A stretch of DNA of 64,000 nucleotides from Magnetospirillum gryphiswaldense MSR-1 v2 (GTDB lineage Bacteria > Pseudomonadota > Alphaproteobacteria > Rhodospirillales > Magnetospirillaceae). Under the pieces are notes generated by a model, which was given only the letters and a program-made list of their open reading frames with translations, did no database searches and was not told the DNA's origin. Position numbers and translations under genes: made by a program. The DNA lies in assembly GCF_000513295.1 (NCBI RefSeq), contig NC_023065.1:930001-994000 (forward strand). Direction: 5' to 3'. Shown one piece after another: positions 43,958 to 53,924 of this stretch; the stretch's first letter is position 1; every line of letters starts with the position of its first letter.

Positions 43958-44586
43958 GGGATGGTGGACGCGAACAATCTGATCTGGCTGGCCACCCAGT
44001 CGGGGTGGGTCCAGGGGAGCAGATGGCCGGCCCCTTCCACCAGGGTCAGGCATTGCGGCGGGAAGGAATCGCGGCTCATGGCCTCGGGTACGACAAGATC
44101 GCGGGTGCCGGCCAAGGCCAGCAGCGGGCAGTCCAACTGGGCCATGGTTTGGCGTTCATCGCATTCCGCCAGCCATTTCAGCGCCTCGGCCATGGGGGCG
44201 GGGCGGATGGTTTCGGTGTCGGGGGTGTCGATGCCGCAGCGTTGCATGAAATCCGCCGTCACCTCGTGCGGATGGGTGGCGAAGCGGTCGATCATGCGGT
44301 CCAGGCTGCGCGGCGGCGTGCCGGCGACGAAATCCTGGGCGCGGGTGAAGCGGGGAAAGGCGTTGACCGCCACCGCCCCGGCCCACGGACGGGGAAAACC
44401 GGCCAAGGCCCAGGCGAATCCCATGGAATGGCCGATGATGATGGGATTGTTGGCCCCGGGCCGCACGGCTTCGGCGCGGAAGCCCAAATCCACGAAGATG
44501 CGGGCGAATTCCGGCAGGCGGTCGGCTACCGGGCGCCAGAAATGGGCGTCGAAGCCCCATCCGTGAACAAAGGCCAGGGTCTTCAT
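43954..44586 (-). CDS. pimeloyl-ACP methyl ester esterase-like alpha/beta hydrolase (BioH-type)
   Basis: Encodes 210 residues with an intact alpha/beta-hydrolase triad: Ser54 in GHSMG, Asp163 in GTRDLVVP and His188 in GAGHLLPW, plus the HGWGFDAHFW oxyanion region that resembles the HGWGLN of BioH. It should remove the methyl group from pimeloyl-ACP methyl ester, the job paired with BioC. It is about 45 residues shorter than E. coli BioH, so the lid is trimmed; BioG- or BioJ-type alternatives are possible. ATGA overlaps couple it to bioF and bioC. Confidence 0.85.
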   Translation of the reverse strand: MKTLAFVHGWGFDAHFWRPVADRLPEFARIFVDLGFRAEAVRPGANNPIIIGHSMGFAWALAGFPRPWAGAVAVNAFPRFTRAQDFVAGTPPRSLDRMIDRFATHPHEVTADFMQRCGIDTPDTETIRPAPMAEALKWLAECDERQTMAQLDCPLLALAGTRDLVVPEAMSRDSFPPQCLTLVEGAGHLLPWTHPDWVASQIRLFASTIP

Positions 44587-45761
44587 GCAATGGTTCCGGC
44601 GGCGGTGATGATTGCGTCGGCCAGGCGTTCCACATCCTCTTCGGCATGGCCGGCGGACAGGGCGAAGCGGATGCGGCTGCTGCCCGGCGGCACCGTCGGC
44701 GGGCGGATGGCGATGCCCAGGAAACCCAGTTCCTCCAGCCGTGCCGCCACCTTCAAGGTGCGGTCCTCGTCGCCCAGGATGACCGGCACGATCTGGGTGG
44801 TGGAATGTCCGGTATCAAGCCCGGCATCGTTGAGCCGCAGCCGCAGCCGTTGGGCCATGGCTTGCAGGCGGGCGCGGTGGTTGGTCAGGGTGGGGACCAG
44901 ATCGATGGCGGCATCCATGGCGCCGAGCACCGCCGGCGGCAGCGCGGTGGCATAGATCAGGCCCGAGGCGCGGTTGACGAGAAAGTCCTTCAAAGCCTGC
45001 GACCCGGCCACATAGGCGCCGAAGCCGCCCATGGCCTTGGAGAAGGTGCCCATGGCCAGATCCACATGGGTGCCCACCGACAGGCCGAAGCCGTTGGACC
45101 CCAGAACACCGGTGGCGTGGGCTTCGTCCAGGTACAGAAACGCGTCCCATTCCTCGGCGATGGCCACCAACTGGTCGACGTCGGGGGCATCGCCATCCAT
45201 GGAAAACACCGATTCGGTGACGATGAAGCGCGGCCCTTCGCCGCGCCCGGTGCGGTCCAGCAATTCCTTCAGATGGGTCAGGTCGTTATGGCGGAAGCGG
45301 GTCTGCTTGACGCCTGCCGACTGGCAGCCCATGTGCAGCGACGCATGGTTCAGGCGGTCGGCGAAGACCAGCGGTTCCGCCCCCCACACCGTACGGTCGA
45401 GCAGGGCCGGCAACACCGAGGCGTTGCATTGCCAGCCGCTGGCCATGACCACGGCGGCTTCCACCCCTTTGGCGGCGGCGATCTTTTCCTCGACCGCCTC
45501 CAGCGCCCGGTTGTGGCCGGTGACCAGCCGCGACGCCCCCGATCCGGCGCCATACTTGGCCGCCCATTCCCGCGCCCGCTCGATCAACAGCGGGTGGTGG
45601 GTAAGGCCCAGATAGTCGTTGGAGGAGAAGTTCAGCAATTCCCGTCCGTCCTTGAGGACACGTCCGCCGGACAGGTGCTCGACCACGCGCAAACACCGCC
45701 GCCGGCCCGTTTGGGCCAGATCGTCGAGCACGCGGGAAAGGGTGGCGTCAAGATTTTGCAT
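44583..45761 (-). CDS. bioF: 8-amino-7-oxononanoate synthase
   Basis: PLP enzyme condensing pimeloyl-ACP with alanine to KAPA. The 392-residue protein has [15 protein letters not shown] near 42-56, [40 protein letters not shown] and the PLP lysine near 240 in [15 protein letters not shown]. It is the first gene of the minus-strand biotin operon, 121 bases from divergent bioB. Frame and length are normal. Confidence 0.96.
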   Translation of the reverse strand: MQNLDATLSRVLDDLAQTGRRRCLRVVEHLSGGRVLKDGRELLNFSSNDYLGLTHHPLLIERAREWAAKYGAGSGASRLVTGHNRALEAVEEKIAAAKGVEAAVVMASGWQCNASVLPALLDRTVWGAEPLVFADRLNHASLHMGCQSAGVKQTRFRHNDLTHLKELLDRTGRGEGPRFIVTESVFSMDGDAPDVDQLVAIAEEWDAFLYLDEAHATGVLGSNGFGLSVGTHVDLAMGTFSKAMGGFGAYVAGSQALKDFLVNRASGLIYATALPPAVLGAMDAAIDLVPTLTNHRARLQAMAQRLRLRLNDAGLDTGHSTTQIVPVILGDEDRTLKVAARLEELGFLGIAIRPPTVPPGSSRIRFALSAGHAEEDVERLADAIITAAGTIA

Positions 45762-45882
45762 GGCCGACCTTCTAACGCCTTATCGGGATTCTTGCAAAGC
45801 CAGTGTTCACGGTTCTACATTGCGGTCCCGGAAAGTGGCGAAAAACCACGTTTCCAACAGGGTTTATAAGGAGATTGGCAAG
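45762..45882. promoter_or_regulatory. divergent bioF-bioB promoter region
   Basis: These 121 bases must carry both biotin promoters. Toward bioB, TTGCAA (45792-45797) and TACATT (45816-45821), spaced 18, are the best candidate. I see no good promoter toward bioF and no clear BirA-like or BioR (TTATMKATAA-type) box. Confidence 0.35.
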
Positions 45883-46857
45883 GTGAACCAAGCGGCGCAG
45901 ATCAAGCCTTTGGGCGACGGGCTCAGACACGACTGGCAGGCGGAGGAGGTGCAGGCCTTCTTCTCCATGCCGTTCATGGACTTGATGTTCCAGGCGCAGC
46001 AGGTGCACCGGGCCAATTTCGACGCCAACAAGATCCAGGTGTCGCGGCTGATTTCCATCAAGACCGGCTCGTGCCCCGAGGATTGCACCTACTGCCCGCA
46101 ATCCGCCCATTACGCCACCGGCCTGGAAAAGGAAAAGCTGATGGCGGTGGAAGAGGTGGTCGCCGCCGCCCGCCAGGCCAAGGAAGAAGGCGCCTCGCGC
46201 TTTTGCATGGGCGCCGCTTGGCGCGGCCCCAAGGGCGACGATTTCGAGGTGGCCGTGGCCATGATCGAGGGCGTCAAGGCCCTGGGCATGCAGACCTGCG
46301 CCACCTTCGGCCTGCTCGACAAGTGGCAGGCCCAGCGCCTGAAGGATGCCGGCCTGGATTATTACAACCACAACATCGACACCAGCCCGGAACACTATAA
46401 GGAAGTCATCACCACCCGGACCTTCCAGGATCGCCTGGATACCCTGGACACCGTGCGTGAAGTCGGCCTGCATGTGTGTTCCGGCGGCATCGTCGGCCTG
46501 GGCGAGACCAACAATGACCGCGCCAAGATGCTGCTGACCCTGGCCAACATGGAGAAGCATCCCGATAGCGTGCCCATCAACCTGTTGATCGCCATCCCCG
46601 GCACGCCGTTGGAAAACGCCGAGAAGCCCGATAATTTCGACTTCATCCGCACCATCGCCGCCGCCCGTATCATGATGCCCCAATCCTATGTCCGCCTGTC
46701 GGCGGGCCGCGAGGGCATGAGCGAGGAAATGCAGGCCCTGTGCTTCATGGCCGGCGCCAATTCCATCTTCTGCGGCCACAAGCTGCTGACCGCCAAGAAC
46801 GCGGCGCCGGGTTCGGACAAAAGTCTGTTCGGGCGTCTGGGGCTGTCGCCGCTGTAA
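45883..46857 (+). CDS. bioB: biotin synthase
   Basis: Radical-SAM enzyme inserting sulfur into dethiobiotin. The 324-residue protein binds its radical cluster through Cys64, Cys68 and Cys71 (SCPEDCTYC) and keeps the later family blocks [34 protein letters not shown] and GGIVGLGET. The GTG at 45883 is the start: AAGGAG lies nine bases before it, and this gives standard length. Upstream the frame is open but overlaps the bioF promoter region. Ends at a strong terminator. Confidence 0.96.
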   Translation: MNQAAQIKPLGDGLRHDWQAEEVQAFFSMPFMDLMFQAQQVHRANFDANKIQVSRLISIKTGSCPEDCTYCPQSAHYATGLEKEKLMAVEEVVAAARQAKEEGASRFCMGAAWRGPKGDDFEVAVAMIEGVKALGMQTCATFGLLDKWQAQRLKDAGLDYYNHNIDTSPEHYKEVITTRTFQDRLDTLDTVREVGLHVCSGGIVGLGETNNDRAKMLLTLANMEKHPDSVPINLLIAIPGTPLENAEKPDNFDFIRTIAAARIMMPQSYVRLSAGREGMSEEMQALCFMAGANSIFCGHKLLTAKNAAPGSDKSLFGRLGLSPL

Positions 46858-46876
46858 ACGACGTATCAAACCATCA

Positions 46877-46905
46877 AACCCGCCGGTGCCGCCGGCGGGT
46901 TTTTT
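46877..46905 (+). terminator. rho-independent terminator after bioB
   Basis: Arms AACCCGCCGG (46877-46886) and CCGGCGGGTT (46892-46901), five-base loop, followed by a T-run to 46905. Confidence 0.9.
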
Positions 46906-47004
46906 ATTGGGATGGCTGGTATGACAAATACGCTTTAGCCATACCTATACGTTGTGGTAATTATTCTTTGGTATGTAATGTTGGTTCCGGTGAGTGTGGC
47001 GCCC

Positions 47005-49425
47005 ATGCAAGTCCTGCTGGTCGAAGACAATCAGATCGACGCCTCGGTGGTGTTGGGACGCATGCGGCATTTCGCCGACATGCGTTTTCATTGGGTGGAA
47101 AGCCTGGCCGGGTGTCTGGCTTTCCTGTCGGTGCATCGGGTCGATGCCCTGCTGTTGGACCTGAATTTGGGCGACGGCGCCGGCACGGCTTTGATCGACG
47201 CGGTTCGCGCCGCTGCCCAGGGCGCCGCCATCGTCATCCTGACCGGCAATGACGACGAGGAAACCGGCCTGTTGTCGCTGCGCCACGGCTGTCAGGATTT
47301 CCTGGTCAAGGGCCGCACCGACGGCCCGCTGATCCGCCAGACCATCTTGCATTCCATCTTGCGTCATCGTCTGGATCAGGCGCGGCTGGCGGCCGAGGAA
47401 AAGGCCCGCCAGGGTGAACAACTGGCGGCGATGATCCTGCATACCGCCCCCGAGGCCATGCTGGTCATCGATGCCGATGACAAGGTAATCCGCGCCAACG
47501 CCCACGCCGCCGCCTTGTTCGGCCACGGGCCGGAAGCGCTATTGGGCAAGCCATTGCCCATTCTGGTCCCCGATCTGCCCGCCGATGCCGGTGAAACCGT
47601 GGGTCTGCGCCGCGACGGCGGTTTCTTTCCCATTCAGGTGCGGGTCGGCGCCTTGCATTTCGGCGACGAGTCCTATCGGGTGGTCAGTATCCAGGACCTG
47701 ACCGCGCGCAAGGTGGCCGAGGCGGAAAGCCGCCTGCATGGCGAGATTTTCACCCATGCCCAGGAAGGGGTGCTGGTGACCGACACCAGCGGCACCATCC
47801 TCAGCGCCAATCCGGCCTTTTGCCGCATGACCGGCTATGAACTGGACGAGTTGGTGGGCAGCCCTTCCGGTTTCCTGAGATCAGGGCGGCATCCCGACGA
47901 TTTCTACGGCGATATGTGGGAGGTTTTGCACCGCGACGGCCATTGGAGCGGCGAAATCTGCAATCGCCGCCGCGATGGCGACGTCATCCCGCAATGGGTC
48001 AGCATTTCGGCGGTGCGCGACGCCAACGGCAGCGTCGGCAATTACGTCGGCGTCTACATGGATATTTCGGCGCTGAAGCGGCACGAAGAGGCGTTGCGCC
48101 ATATGGCCCATCACGACGCCCTGACCGGTCTGCCCAATCGCCTGCTGCTGGCCGACCGTCTGGATGTGGCCCTGGCCAAGGCCCGTCGCACCGGCAAGAT
48201 GGTGGCGGTGGCTTATGTGGATTTGGATGGGTTTAAGCCCGTCAACGACCGTCTGGGCCACCATGTGGGCGATTCGGTGCTGATCCAGGCCGGGCGGCGG
48301 CTGTTGGACAGCGTTGCCGCCGATGACACCGTCGCCCGCCTGGGCGGCGACGAATACGTCTTGGTGATGCAGGATCTGGATGACGACCAGCAATGTCGCC
48401 AGCGTCTGTCGCAGGTGTTGACGGCCATGGCCGAACCCATGCGTTTCACCGACGAGGATTCCGCCATCAGCATCACCGCCAGCATCGGTGCCGCCCTTTA
48501 TCCCAACGACGATGCCGATCCCGATACCTTGCTGCGCCATGCCGACCGCGCCATGTACCAGGCCAAGCAGGAGGGCCGCAACCGCTTCGCCATGTTCGAT
48601 CCCCAATTGGATCTGCAAGGCACCTTGCGCCGCAACACCATGAAATCGGTACGGTTGGCGCTGGAGGATGGGCAGTTCGTGCTGTTCTACCAGCCCAAGG
48701 TCAACATGCGCCTGGGCACGGTGGTGGGGGCCGAGGCGCTGATCCGTTGGCTGCACCCGGAACGCGGCTTGCTGCCGCCGGCGGAATTCCTGCCGTTGAT
48801 CGAGGATGACAGCCTGGATCTGGCCATCGGCGAATGGGTGACGCGCTCGTCACTGGCGCAGATGGCGGCGTGGAAGCGGGCCGGTGCGGTCATTCCGGTC
48901 AGCGTCAACGTTGCCGCCAGCCATCTTCTGTCCAATGATTTCGCCGGACGTCTGGCGGAAATCCTGGCCGAGTTCCCCGACGTGCCGCCGCGTATGTTGC
49001 AGTTGGAGGTGGTGGAAACCGCCGCCCTGGAAGACATCGGCCGGGCGCGCGAGGTGCTGGAGGCGTGCCGGGCCTTGGGGGTTTCGGTGGCGCTCGATGA
49101 TTTCGGCACCGGCTATTCGTCGCTGACCTATCTGCGCCATCTGCCCATCGACACTCTTAAGATCGACCGTTCCTTCGTCCTCAATCTGCCCGATGACGCC
49201 GATGACTTGACCATCGTCCGCGGTGTCATCGTGCTGGCCGCCGGCTTTGGCCGCGATGTTCTGGCCGAAGGCATCGAAAAGACCGAGCATGGCGACATGC
49301 TGTTGGAATTGGGTTGCGAATTGGGCCAGGGCTATCGCATCGCGCCGCCGATGCCGGCCGGTGATTTCCTTGGTTGGCTGGCGGCTTGGCAGCCCGAGGA
49401 AAGCTGGTGTAAGCCTTCCGCATAG
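47005..49425 (+). CDS. receiver-PAS-PAS-GGDEF-EAL cyclic-di-GMP signalling protein
   Basis: An 806-residue cytoplasmic protein: receiver domain 1-120 with phospho-acceptor Asp52 (DALLLDLNLGDG), two PAS domains about 145-365, a GGDEF domain with GGDEY at 447-451, and an EAL domain with EAL at 577-579 (GAEALIRWLHPE), DDFGTGYSSLTYL and LKIDRSF catalytic segments. The EAL half looks active as a phosphodiesterase. The GGDEF motif has Tyr as its last residue and the inhibitory-site Arg (RxxD) is absent, so its cyclase activity is uncertain. The start could also be an ATG nine codons upstream. It begins a plus-strand run with the next two signalling genes. Confidence 0.9.
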   Translation: MQVLLVEDNQIDASVVLGRMRHFADMRFHWVESLAGCLAFLSVHRVDALLLDLNLGDGAGTALIDAVRAAAQGAAIVILTGNDDEETGLLSLRHGCQDFLVKGRTDGPLIRQTILHSILRHRLDQARLAAEEKARQGEQLAAMILHTAPEAMLVIDADDKVIRANAHAAALFGHGPEALLGKPLPILVPDLPADAGETVGLRRDGGFFPIQVRVGALHFGDESYRVVSIQDLTARKVAEAESRLHGEIFTHAQEGVLVTDTSGTILSANPAFCRMTGYELDELVGSPSGFLRSGRHPDDFYGDMWEVLHRDGHWSGEICNRRRDGDVIPQWVSISAVRDANGSVGNYVGVYMDISALKRHEEALRHMAHHDALTGLPNRLLLADRLDVALAKARRTGKMVAVAYVDLDGFKPVNDRLGHHVGDSVLIQAGRRLLDSVAADDTVARLGGDEYVLVMQDLDDDQQCRQRLSQVLTAMAEPMRFTDEDSAISITASIGAALYPNDDADPDTLLRHADRAMYQAKQEGRNRFAMFDPQLDLQGTLRRNTMKSVRLALEDGQFVLFYQPKVNMRLGTVVGAEALIRWLHPERGLLPPAEFLPLIEDDSLDLAIGEWVTRSSLAQMAAWKRAGAVIPVSVNVAASHLLSNDFAGRLAEILAEFPDVPPRMLQLEVVETAALEDIGRAREVLEACRALGVSVALDDFGTGYSSLTYLRHLPIDTLKIDRSFVLNLPDDADDLTIVRGVIVLAAGFGRDVLAEGIEKTEHGDMLLELGCELGQGYRIAPPMPAGDFLGWLAAWQPEESWCKPSA

Positions 49426-49514
49426 GTGTTTACGATCGGTTCATGCGGGGCGCAAACGCTGTTCAAGCTTTGGCTTTATATGCATCGGCAGATACCAAAG
49501 TGGAGTATGGGGCG

Positions 49515-50351
49515 ATGATTCTACGTTCGGTGATGACCTCGGCGCTGATCCTGCTGGCCGGTCTGTCGCAGGCCGGGGCGGAAACCCTGACCTTCGCGCC
49601 CTTGCCCATGGAAACGCCGGAAACCGTGGTCAAGCAGGTCAAGCCCATGCTGAACCATCTGGAAAAGGCCTTGGACATCCAGGTCAAGATCGAGTTTTCC
49701 TCGGATTACGCCGAGATCCTGAGCAAGTTTGAAAGCGGCAAGCTGGATCTGGCCTATCTGGGGCCGCTGCCTTACCTGACGCTACGCGACCGTGTCGCCG
49801 CCGCCACCCCCCTGGTCCATTTCAAGGAAGCCTCGGGCAGCGCCACCTATACCTGCGCCATCGTCGCCGCCGCCGATGCCAAGACCGATCTGGCCAAGGT
49901 CAAGGGCCGCAAGGTCGCCCTGACCCAGCCTTTGTCCACCTGCGGCTATCTGTCCACCGACGGCTTGCTGCGCCAGGCCGGCTCGAGCCTGGAAGACAAC
50001 AAGTACCGTTATCTTGACAAGCACGACGAAGTGGCCTTGGCCGTTATCCGGGGCGAGTTCGACCTGGGCGGCCTCAAGACCGCCATCGGTCGGAAATACG
50101 CCCATATGGGCCTGCTGGTGGTGGCCGAATCGGCCCCCTTGCCCGGTTTCGCCCTGGTTGCCAATGCCAAGACCGTTTCGAAGGAGCGCATGAACCAATT
50201 GCGTGACGCCCTGGTCGGCATGGACAGCGAAACCGCCAAGAGCTGGGGCGACAACATCCGCCACGGTGCCGTCGCCGCCTTTGACGGCGATTACGACGCG
50301 CTACGGCGTTTGCGCCGCAAGGCGAATATTCCCAATAACGGCAATTTCTAA
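49515..50351 (+). CDS. PhnD-like phosphate/phosphonate-type periplasmic binding protein
   Basis: A 278-residue exported protein (signal peptide 1-22, cleavage after AGA) with the PhnD-family pattern: LTFAPLPMETPETVVKQVKPM, the YAEILSKFESGKLDLAYLGPLPYL strap and the VKGRKVALTQPLSTCGYL block. Such proteins bind phosphonate, phosphite or similar oxyanions. There is no ABC permease or ATPase in the neighbourhood; a hybrid kinase gene starts 30 bases after the stop codon, so the protein more likely presents a ligand to that sensor. GGAG lies nine bases before ATG 49515. The ligand is unknown. Confidence 0.85.
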   Translation: MILRSVMTSALILLAGLSQAGAETLTFAPLPMETPETVVKQVKPMLNHLEKALDIQVKIEFSSDYAEILSKFESGKLDLAYLGPLPYLTLRDRVAAATPLVHFKEASGSATYTCAIVAAADAKTDLAKVKGRKVALTQPLSTCGYLSTDGLLRQAGSSLEDNKYRYLDKHDEVALAVIRGEFDLGGLKTAIGRKYAHMGLLVVAESAPLPGFALVANAKTVSKERMNQLRDALVGMDSETAKSWGDNIRHGAVAAFDGDYDALRRLRRKANIPNNGNF

Positions 50352-50381
50352 ATCTCACTTCGGGGGCGGGGGGATTTGGAA

Positions 50382-53300
50382 ATGGGCCGTATCGTGGCCG
50401 TGTTCGTGGTGCTGGAAGCCTTGGTCGTGCTGTTCCTCAACATGGTACGGCTGGACAAGGAACAGCAGCATTTCGACCAATACACCGCCGTGCTGGAAAC
50501 CGCCTATCGTTCCAGCCTGCAGATGTATCGGCTGGCCATGGAGCTGTCTTATTTCGATCTGATGGCCAAGCCGGAAGTGGCGGAATTGATGGAACGCGCC
50601 ATTACCGCCGACGACCAGGAAAAGGCCATCCTGCGCGGGCGGCTGTACCGCACTCTTTATCCGTTTTACCGCGAACTGCAAAAGCGCGACCTGCGGCAAT
50701 TGCATTTCCATCTGCCCGACGGCACCAGCTTTTTGCGCTTTCACCAGCCCGACCGCTTCGGCGATCCGTTGTTCGACATCCGTCCGTCGGTACGGGTCGC
50801 CAATACGGAATTGCGCAGCGTCCAGGGGTTTGAAGCGGGGCGGGTGGGGTCTGGCTTTCGCTTCGTTCATCCGGTGCTGCGTGAGGGCCGCCACGTGGGC
50901 AGCGTCGAAACCAGCCTGACCTTCAAGGCCATCCGCAACGCCATGGCCGAACTGGATGCCACCCGCGAATACGCCTTCGTCGTCCGCCGCGAGGTGGTCG
51001 AGGGTATCTTGTTTGCCAGTCAAGCCAATCTGTACAAGCCCTCGGCCCTCAGCAACGACTTCCTGGTCGAGGATTCCGGCGTACGGTTGGCCGATTCGCT
51101 GCCCGAGCTCAGTTCCAGCGCCCAGGCGGTCAATGTGGATCTGGCGACCAAGCCGGAAATCAGCCGCCGCATGCAGCGGGGCGACACCTTCACCATCAAG
51201 GCCACCAGCGGCAATTCCATTTATGCGGTGTCGCTGGTGGCGGTCAATGATGTGGGCGGCAAAGCGGCGGGTTATGTGATTTCCTATGCCCCGGCGCCGT
51301 TGGCCGGGCTGATCATGCGCGAATTCATGGTTTCGCTGGTGGTGGCGACCGTGATGTTGGCGGCGGCCTGCGTTTTGTTCGGACGCCTCAAACGCAGTTC
51401 CACCGCGCTCGAACATGAACGGGCCAGCCTGAAGGCCATCACCGACACCATGGCCGACGGCTTGTTCGTCATGGACAATCACGGTCTGATCGTCCTGGCC
51501 AACCCGGCGGCCTGCGCCATGCTGGGCTATCAGGAAAACGAAATGCTGGGCCATCAGGCCCATGCTCTGTTCCATTCCCATGCCGTCAACGACCACCTGC
51601 CCATCTCGGAATGCCCGGTGTTCAAGGCGGTGAGCGGCGGCAAGCCCTATGCGGGCGAGGAATATTTCAGCCACAAGGATGGCCGCGTCATCGCCATGGA
51701 CGTGGCCTCCATGCCGCTGGTGCAGGATGGTCAATTGACCGGGTCGGTGAACGCCTTCCGCGACATCACCCCGCGCAAGGAAACCGAACAGGCCCTGATC
51801 GCCGCCAAGCACGCGGCGGAACGTGCCAACATGGCCAAATCCGATTTCCTGGCGACCATGAGCCACGAAATCCGCACCCCCATGAACGGCATCATCGGCA
51901 TGACCAGCCTGTTGCTGGACACCCATCTGTCGTCGGAGCAGAACTATTACACCAACACCATCCGGGTCTCGGCGGAATCGTTGCTGACCATCATCAACGA
52001 TATCCTGGATTTCTCGAAGATGGAGGCGGGCAAGCTGGAATTCGAGGAAACCCCCTTCCTGCTGACGCCCCTGGTGGAAGGGGTGGTGGACATTCTGGCG
52101 CCCAGGGCCAAGGCCAAGGGGATCGGCCTGACCTTCGCCGTGCCGCGCGACGCCTCCCGCGTGTTCATCAGCGATGCCGGTCGGTTGCGTCAGGTGTTGC
52201 TCAATCTGGCCGGAAACGCGGTGAAGTTCACCGAAAAGGGCAGCGTTGCCATCACCGTCACGCTGGAGCCCAAGGATGAAACCTGCGTCGAAGCGTGCTT
52301 CGCCATCACCGATACCGGGATCGGGATCGCCGACGAGGCCAAGGACCGTCTGTTCAGCCGGTTTACCCAGGCCGATTCCTCCACCGCCCGCAAATTCGGC
52401 GGTACCGGTCTGGGACTGGTCATCTGCCAGCGCATCGTCGAGGCGCTGGGCGGGGCTATCGGTTTCGACAGTATTCCCGGCCAGGGTAGCCGCTTCTGGT
52501 TCCAATTTCCCTTGCGCCTGGGGGATCCGCACATGAGCTTGGACGTTCAGGGCACGCCGCTGGTTGGTCTGTCCATCCTGGTGGTGGCCGCCGATGAGGA
52601 ACTGCGCGAAAGCCTGGATGCGCCCCTGACCGATTGGGGGGCAAGGGTCGGCCAGGCCAGCGACGCCCTGTCCGGCCTGACCGCTGCCCGCGACGCCATG
52701 CAGGACGGCAATCCGTTCAATGTCATCCTGATCGAGGCGGGTATGAGTGGCATGAGCGGCCGTGATCTGGCCAGCATCCTGCGCGCCGATTCGGCCCTGT
52801 CCGGGCTCAGGATTTTGATGTTCAGCCACAATCCCCAGGATTTCGGCGCCGACGATCGCCGTCGGCTGGCCCTGACCGCGGTGCTGGACCAGCCGGTACG
52901 GCAAAGCCAGTTGCTGGACAATCTGATGCCGTTGGCTCCGCGCCAGACGCAAACCCAGGGTGCTGACGGCAGCGGCGGCGAACGGGCGCTGCGCATCCTG
53001 GTGGCCGAGGACAATGCCATCAATCAGCAGGTGGCGGTGGGGTTGCTGACCAAACTGGGGCATCGCGCCGATGTCGCCCATGACGGGGCCGAGGCCTTGA
53101 TTCAGGTTCAGCAGGGTGATTACGATCTGGTGTTGATGGACATGCAGATGCCCAACATGGACGGCCTGACCGCCGCCCGGGCCATTCGCGCCCTGGATGG
53201 CAGCATCTCCGCCATCACCATCATCGCCATGACCGCCAATGCCATGGACGAGGACCGGAATGCCTGTCTGGCCGCCGGTATGAACGATTACATCTCCAAG

Positions 53301-53762
53301 CCCATCGATCGGCAACGCCTTGCCGCCTTACTGTCGCGCTGGCAGGGACGGCTGGAAAATGCCGCCAAAGTCAGCGATCAGGGTATGCCTTCGCCTCAGT
53401 CGGGCATCGTCGTCGATGCCGAGATTCAGGCCGATCTGGTCGATGCCCTGGGGGAAGAATATTGCCGGCAATTGCTGGTCAGCTTCGCCGCGTCGCTCCC
53501 TGACAAGCTCGGCGATGTGGAAGCGGCCCTTCAGTCCGGCGATTCCGCCTGGGCTGCCAGTACCGCCCATTCCATCAAGGGCAGCGCCGCCAATCTGGGA
53601 TATGTGTGGCTGGCCGATGCCGCAAGCACGGTGGAACGTTTGTGCAAGGACGGTGATCTGGATGCCGCCCGCGCCGCCCACACCAGCTTGGACGCGGCGG
53701 CGGCGGCCACGCGGACACATATCAATGTCAACACCGATACTTTAATACCGCCCGGCCAATGA
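50382..53762 (+). CDS. hybrid sensor histidine kinase with pseudo-receiver, receiver and HPt domains
   Basis: A 1126-residue membrane kinase: helix 4-22, a periplasmic sensor of about 290 residues including the [20 protein letters not shown] block, second helix about 311-335, PAS about 345-465, HisKA with His495 in [10 protein letters not shown], HATPase_c about 610-730, a first receiver-like domain about 740-860, a true receiver with Asp920 ([13 protein letters not shown]) and a C-terminal HPt domain with His1063 ([12 protein letters not shown]). In the first receiver the phospho-acceptor position is Glu785 (LIEAGMSG) and the conserved Lys is Gln, so it cannot be phosphorylated normally. GGGGGA precedes ATG 50382. 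It follows the PhnD-like gene by 30 bases; no response regulator is adjacent. Confidence 0.92.
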   Translation: MGRIVAVFVVLEALVVLFLNMVRLDKEQQHFDQYTAVLETAYRSSLQMYRLAMELSYFDLMAKPEVAELMERAITADDQEKAILRGRLYRTLYPFYRELQKRDLRQLHFHLPDGTSFLRFHQPDRFGDPLFDIRPSVRVANTELRSVQGFEAGRVGSGFRFVHPVLREGRHVGSVETSLTFKAIRNAMAELDATREYAFVVRREVVEGILFASQANLYKPSALSNDFLVEDSGVRLADSLPELSSSAQAVNVDLATKPEISRRMQRGDTFTIKATSGNSIYAVSLVAVNDVGGKAAGYVISYAPAPLAGLIMREFMVSLVVATVMLAAACVLFGRLKRSSTALEHERASLKAITDTMADGLFVMDNHGLIVLANPAACAMLGYQENEMLGHQAHALFHSHAVNDHLPISECPVFKAVSGGKPYAGEEYFSHKDGRVIAMDVASMPLVQDGQLTGSVNAFRDITPRKETEQALIAAKHAAERANMAKSDFLATMSHEIRTPMNGIIGMTSLLLDTHLSSEQNYYTNTIRVSAESLLTIINDILDFSKMEAGKLEFEETPFLLTPLVEGVVDILAPRAKAKGIGLTFAVPRDASRVFISDAGRLRQVLLNLAGNAVKFTEKGSVAITVTLEPKDETCVEACFAITDTGIGIADEAKDRLFSRFTQADSSTARKFGGTGLGLVICQRIVEALGGAIGFDSIPGQGSRFWFQFPLRLGDPHMSLDVQGTPLVGLSILVVAADEELRESLDAPLTDWGARVGQASDALSGLTAARDAMQDGNPFNVILIEAGMSGMSGRDLASILRADSALSGLRILMFSHNPQDFGADDRRRLALTAVLDQPVRQSQLLDNLMPLAPRQTQTQGADGSGGERALRILVAEDNAINQQVAVGLLTKLGHRADVAHDGAEALIQVQQGDYDLVLMDMQMPNMDGLTAARAIRALDGSISAITIIAMTANAMDEDRNACLAAGMNDYISKPIDRQRLAALLSRWQGRLENAAKVSDQGMPSPQSGIVVDAEIQADLVDALGEEYCRQLLVSFAASLPDKLGDVEAALQSGDSAWAASTAHSIKGSAANLGYVWLADAASTVERLCKDGDLDAARAAHTSLDAAAAATRTHINVNTDTLIPPGQ

Positions 53763-53784
53763 ACTGATCCGTTGGATCAGTTCA
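53760..53784. repeat. perfect 11-bp hairpin starting at the kinase stop codon
   Basis: Arms TGAACTGATCC and GGATCAGTTCA with a GTT loop. The kinase TGA is part of the left arm. A T-run is missing, so it is not a typical terminator, but such a stem would end or stabilise the transcript's 3' end. Confidence 0.7.
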
Positions 53785-53820
53785 CGCCGAGACGGCAACG
53801 CTCAACGCCGCGCGGGCTTG

Positions 53821-53897
53821 CCGGTCGCCTGAACGGATCATTTCAAGGGGCGACCGGTATGACTGATTAAACCGGTTCAATCACAAGGTTGACCGGT
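53821..53897. promoter_or_regulatory. CCGGT-repeat region upstream of the MFS gene
   Basis: A 9-bp inverted repeat (CCGGTCGCC at 53821-53829 and GGCGACCGG at 53849-53857) is followed by further ACCGGT copies at 53871-53876 and 53892-53897; the copy at 53870-53877 is the palindrome AACCGGTT. This spacing of about two helical turns looks like an operator array for a transcription factor controlling the MFS gene. No clear -35/-10 pair was found. Confidence 0.5.
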
Positions 53898-53924
53898 CGT
53901 GACCAAGCGGCCAAGGTCGGGGTT

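Noticed and set aside
45762-45882. BioR or BirA operator between bioF and bioB
   Set aside because: A TTTATAAGG stretch resembles a half-site, but it coincides with the bioB Shine-Dalgarno and no full palindrome is seen.
46918-46975. Three GGTATG/CATACC hexamers before the GGDEF-EAL gene
   Set aside because: Only six bases each with irregular spacing; could arise by chance.
50355-53315. 986-codon minus-strand open frame
   Set aside because: It is antisense to the hybrid kinase gene, whose domain motifs are intact.
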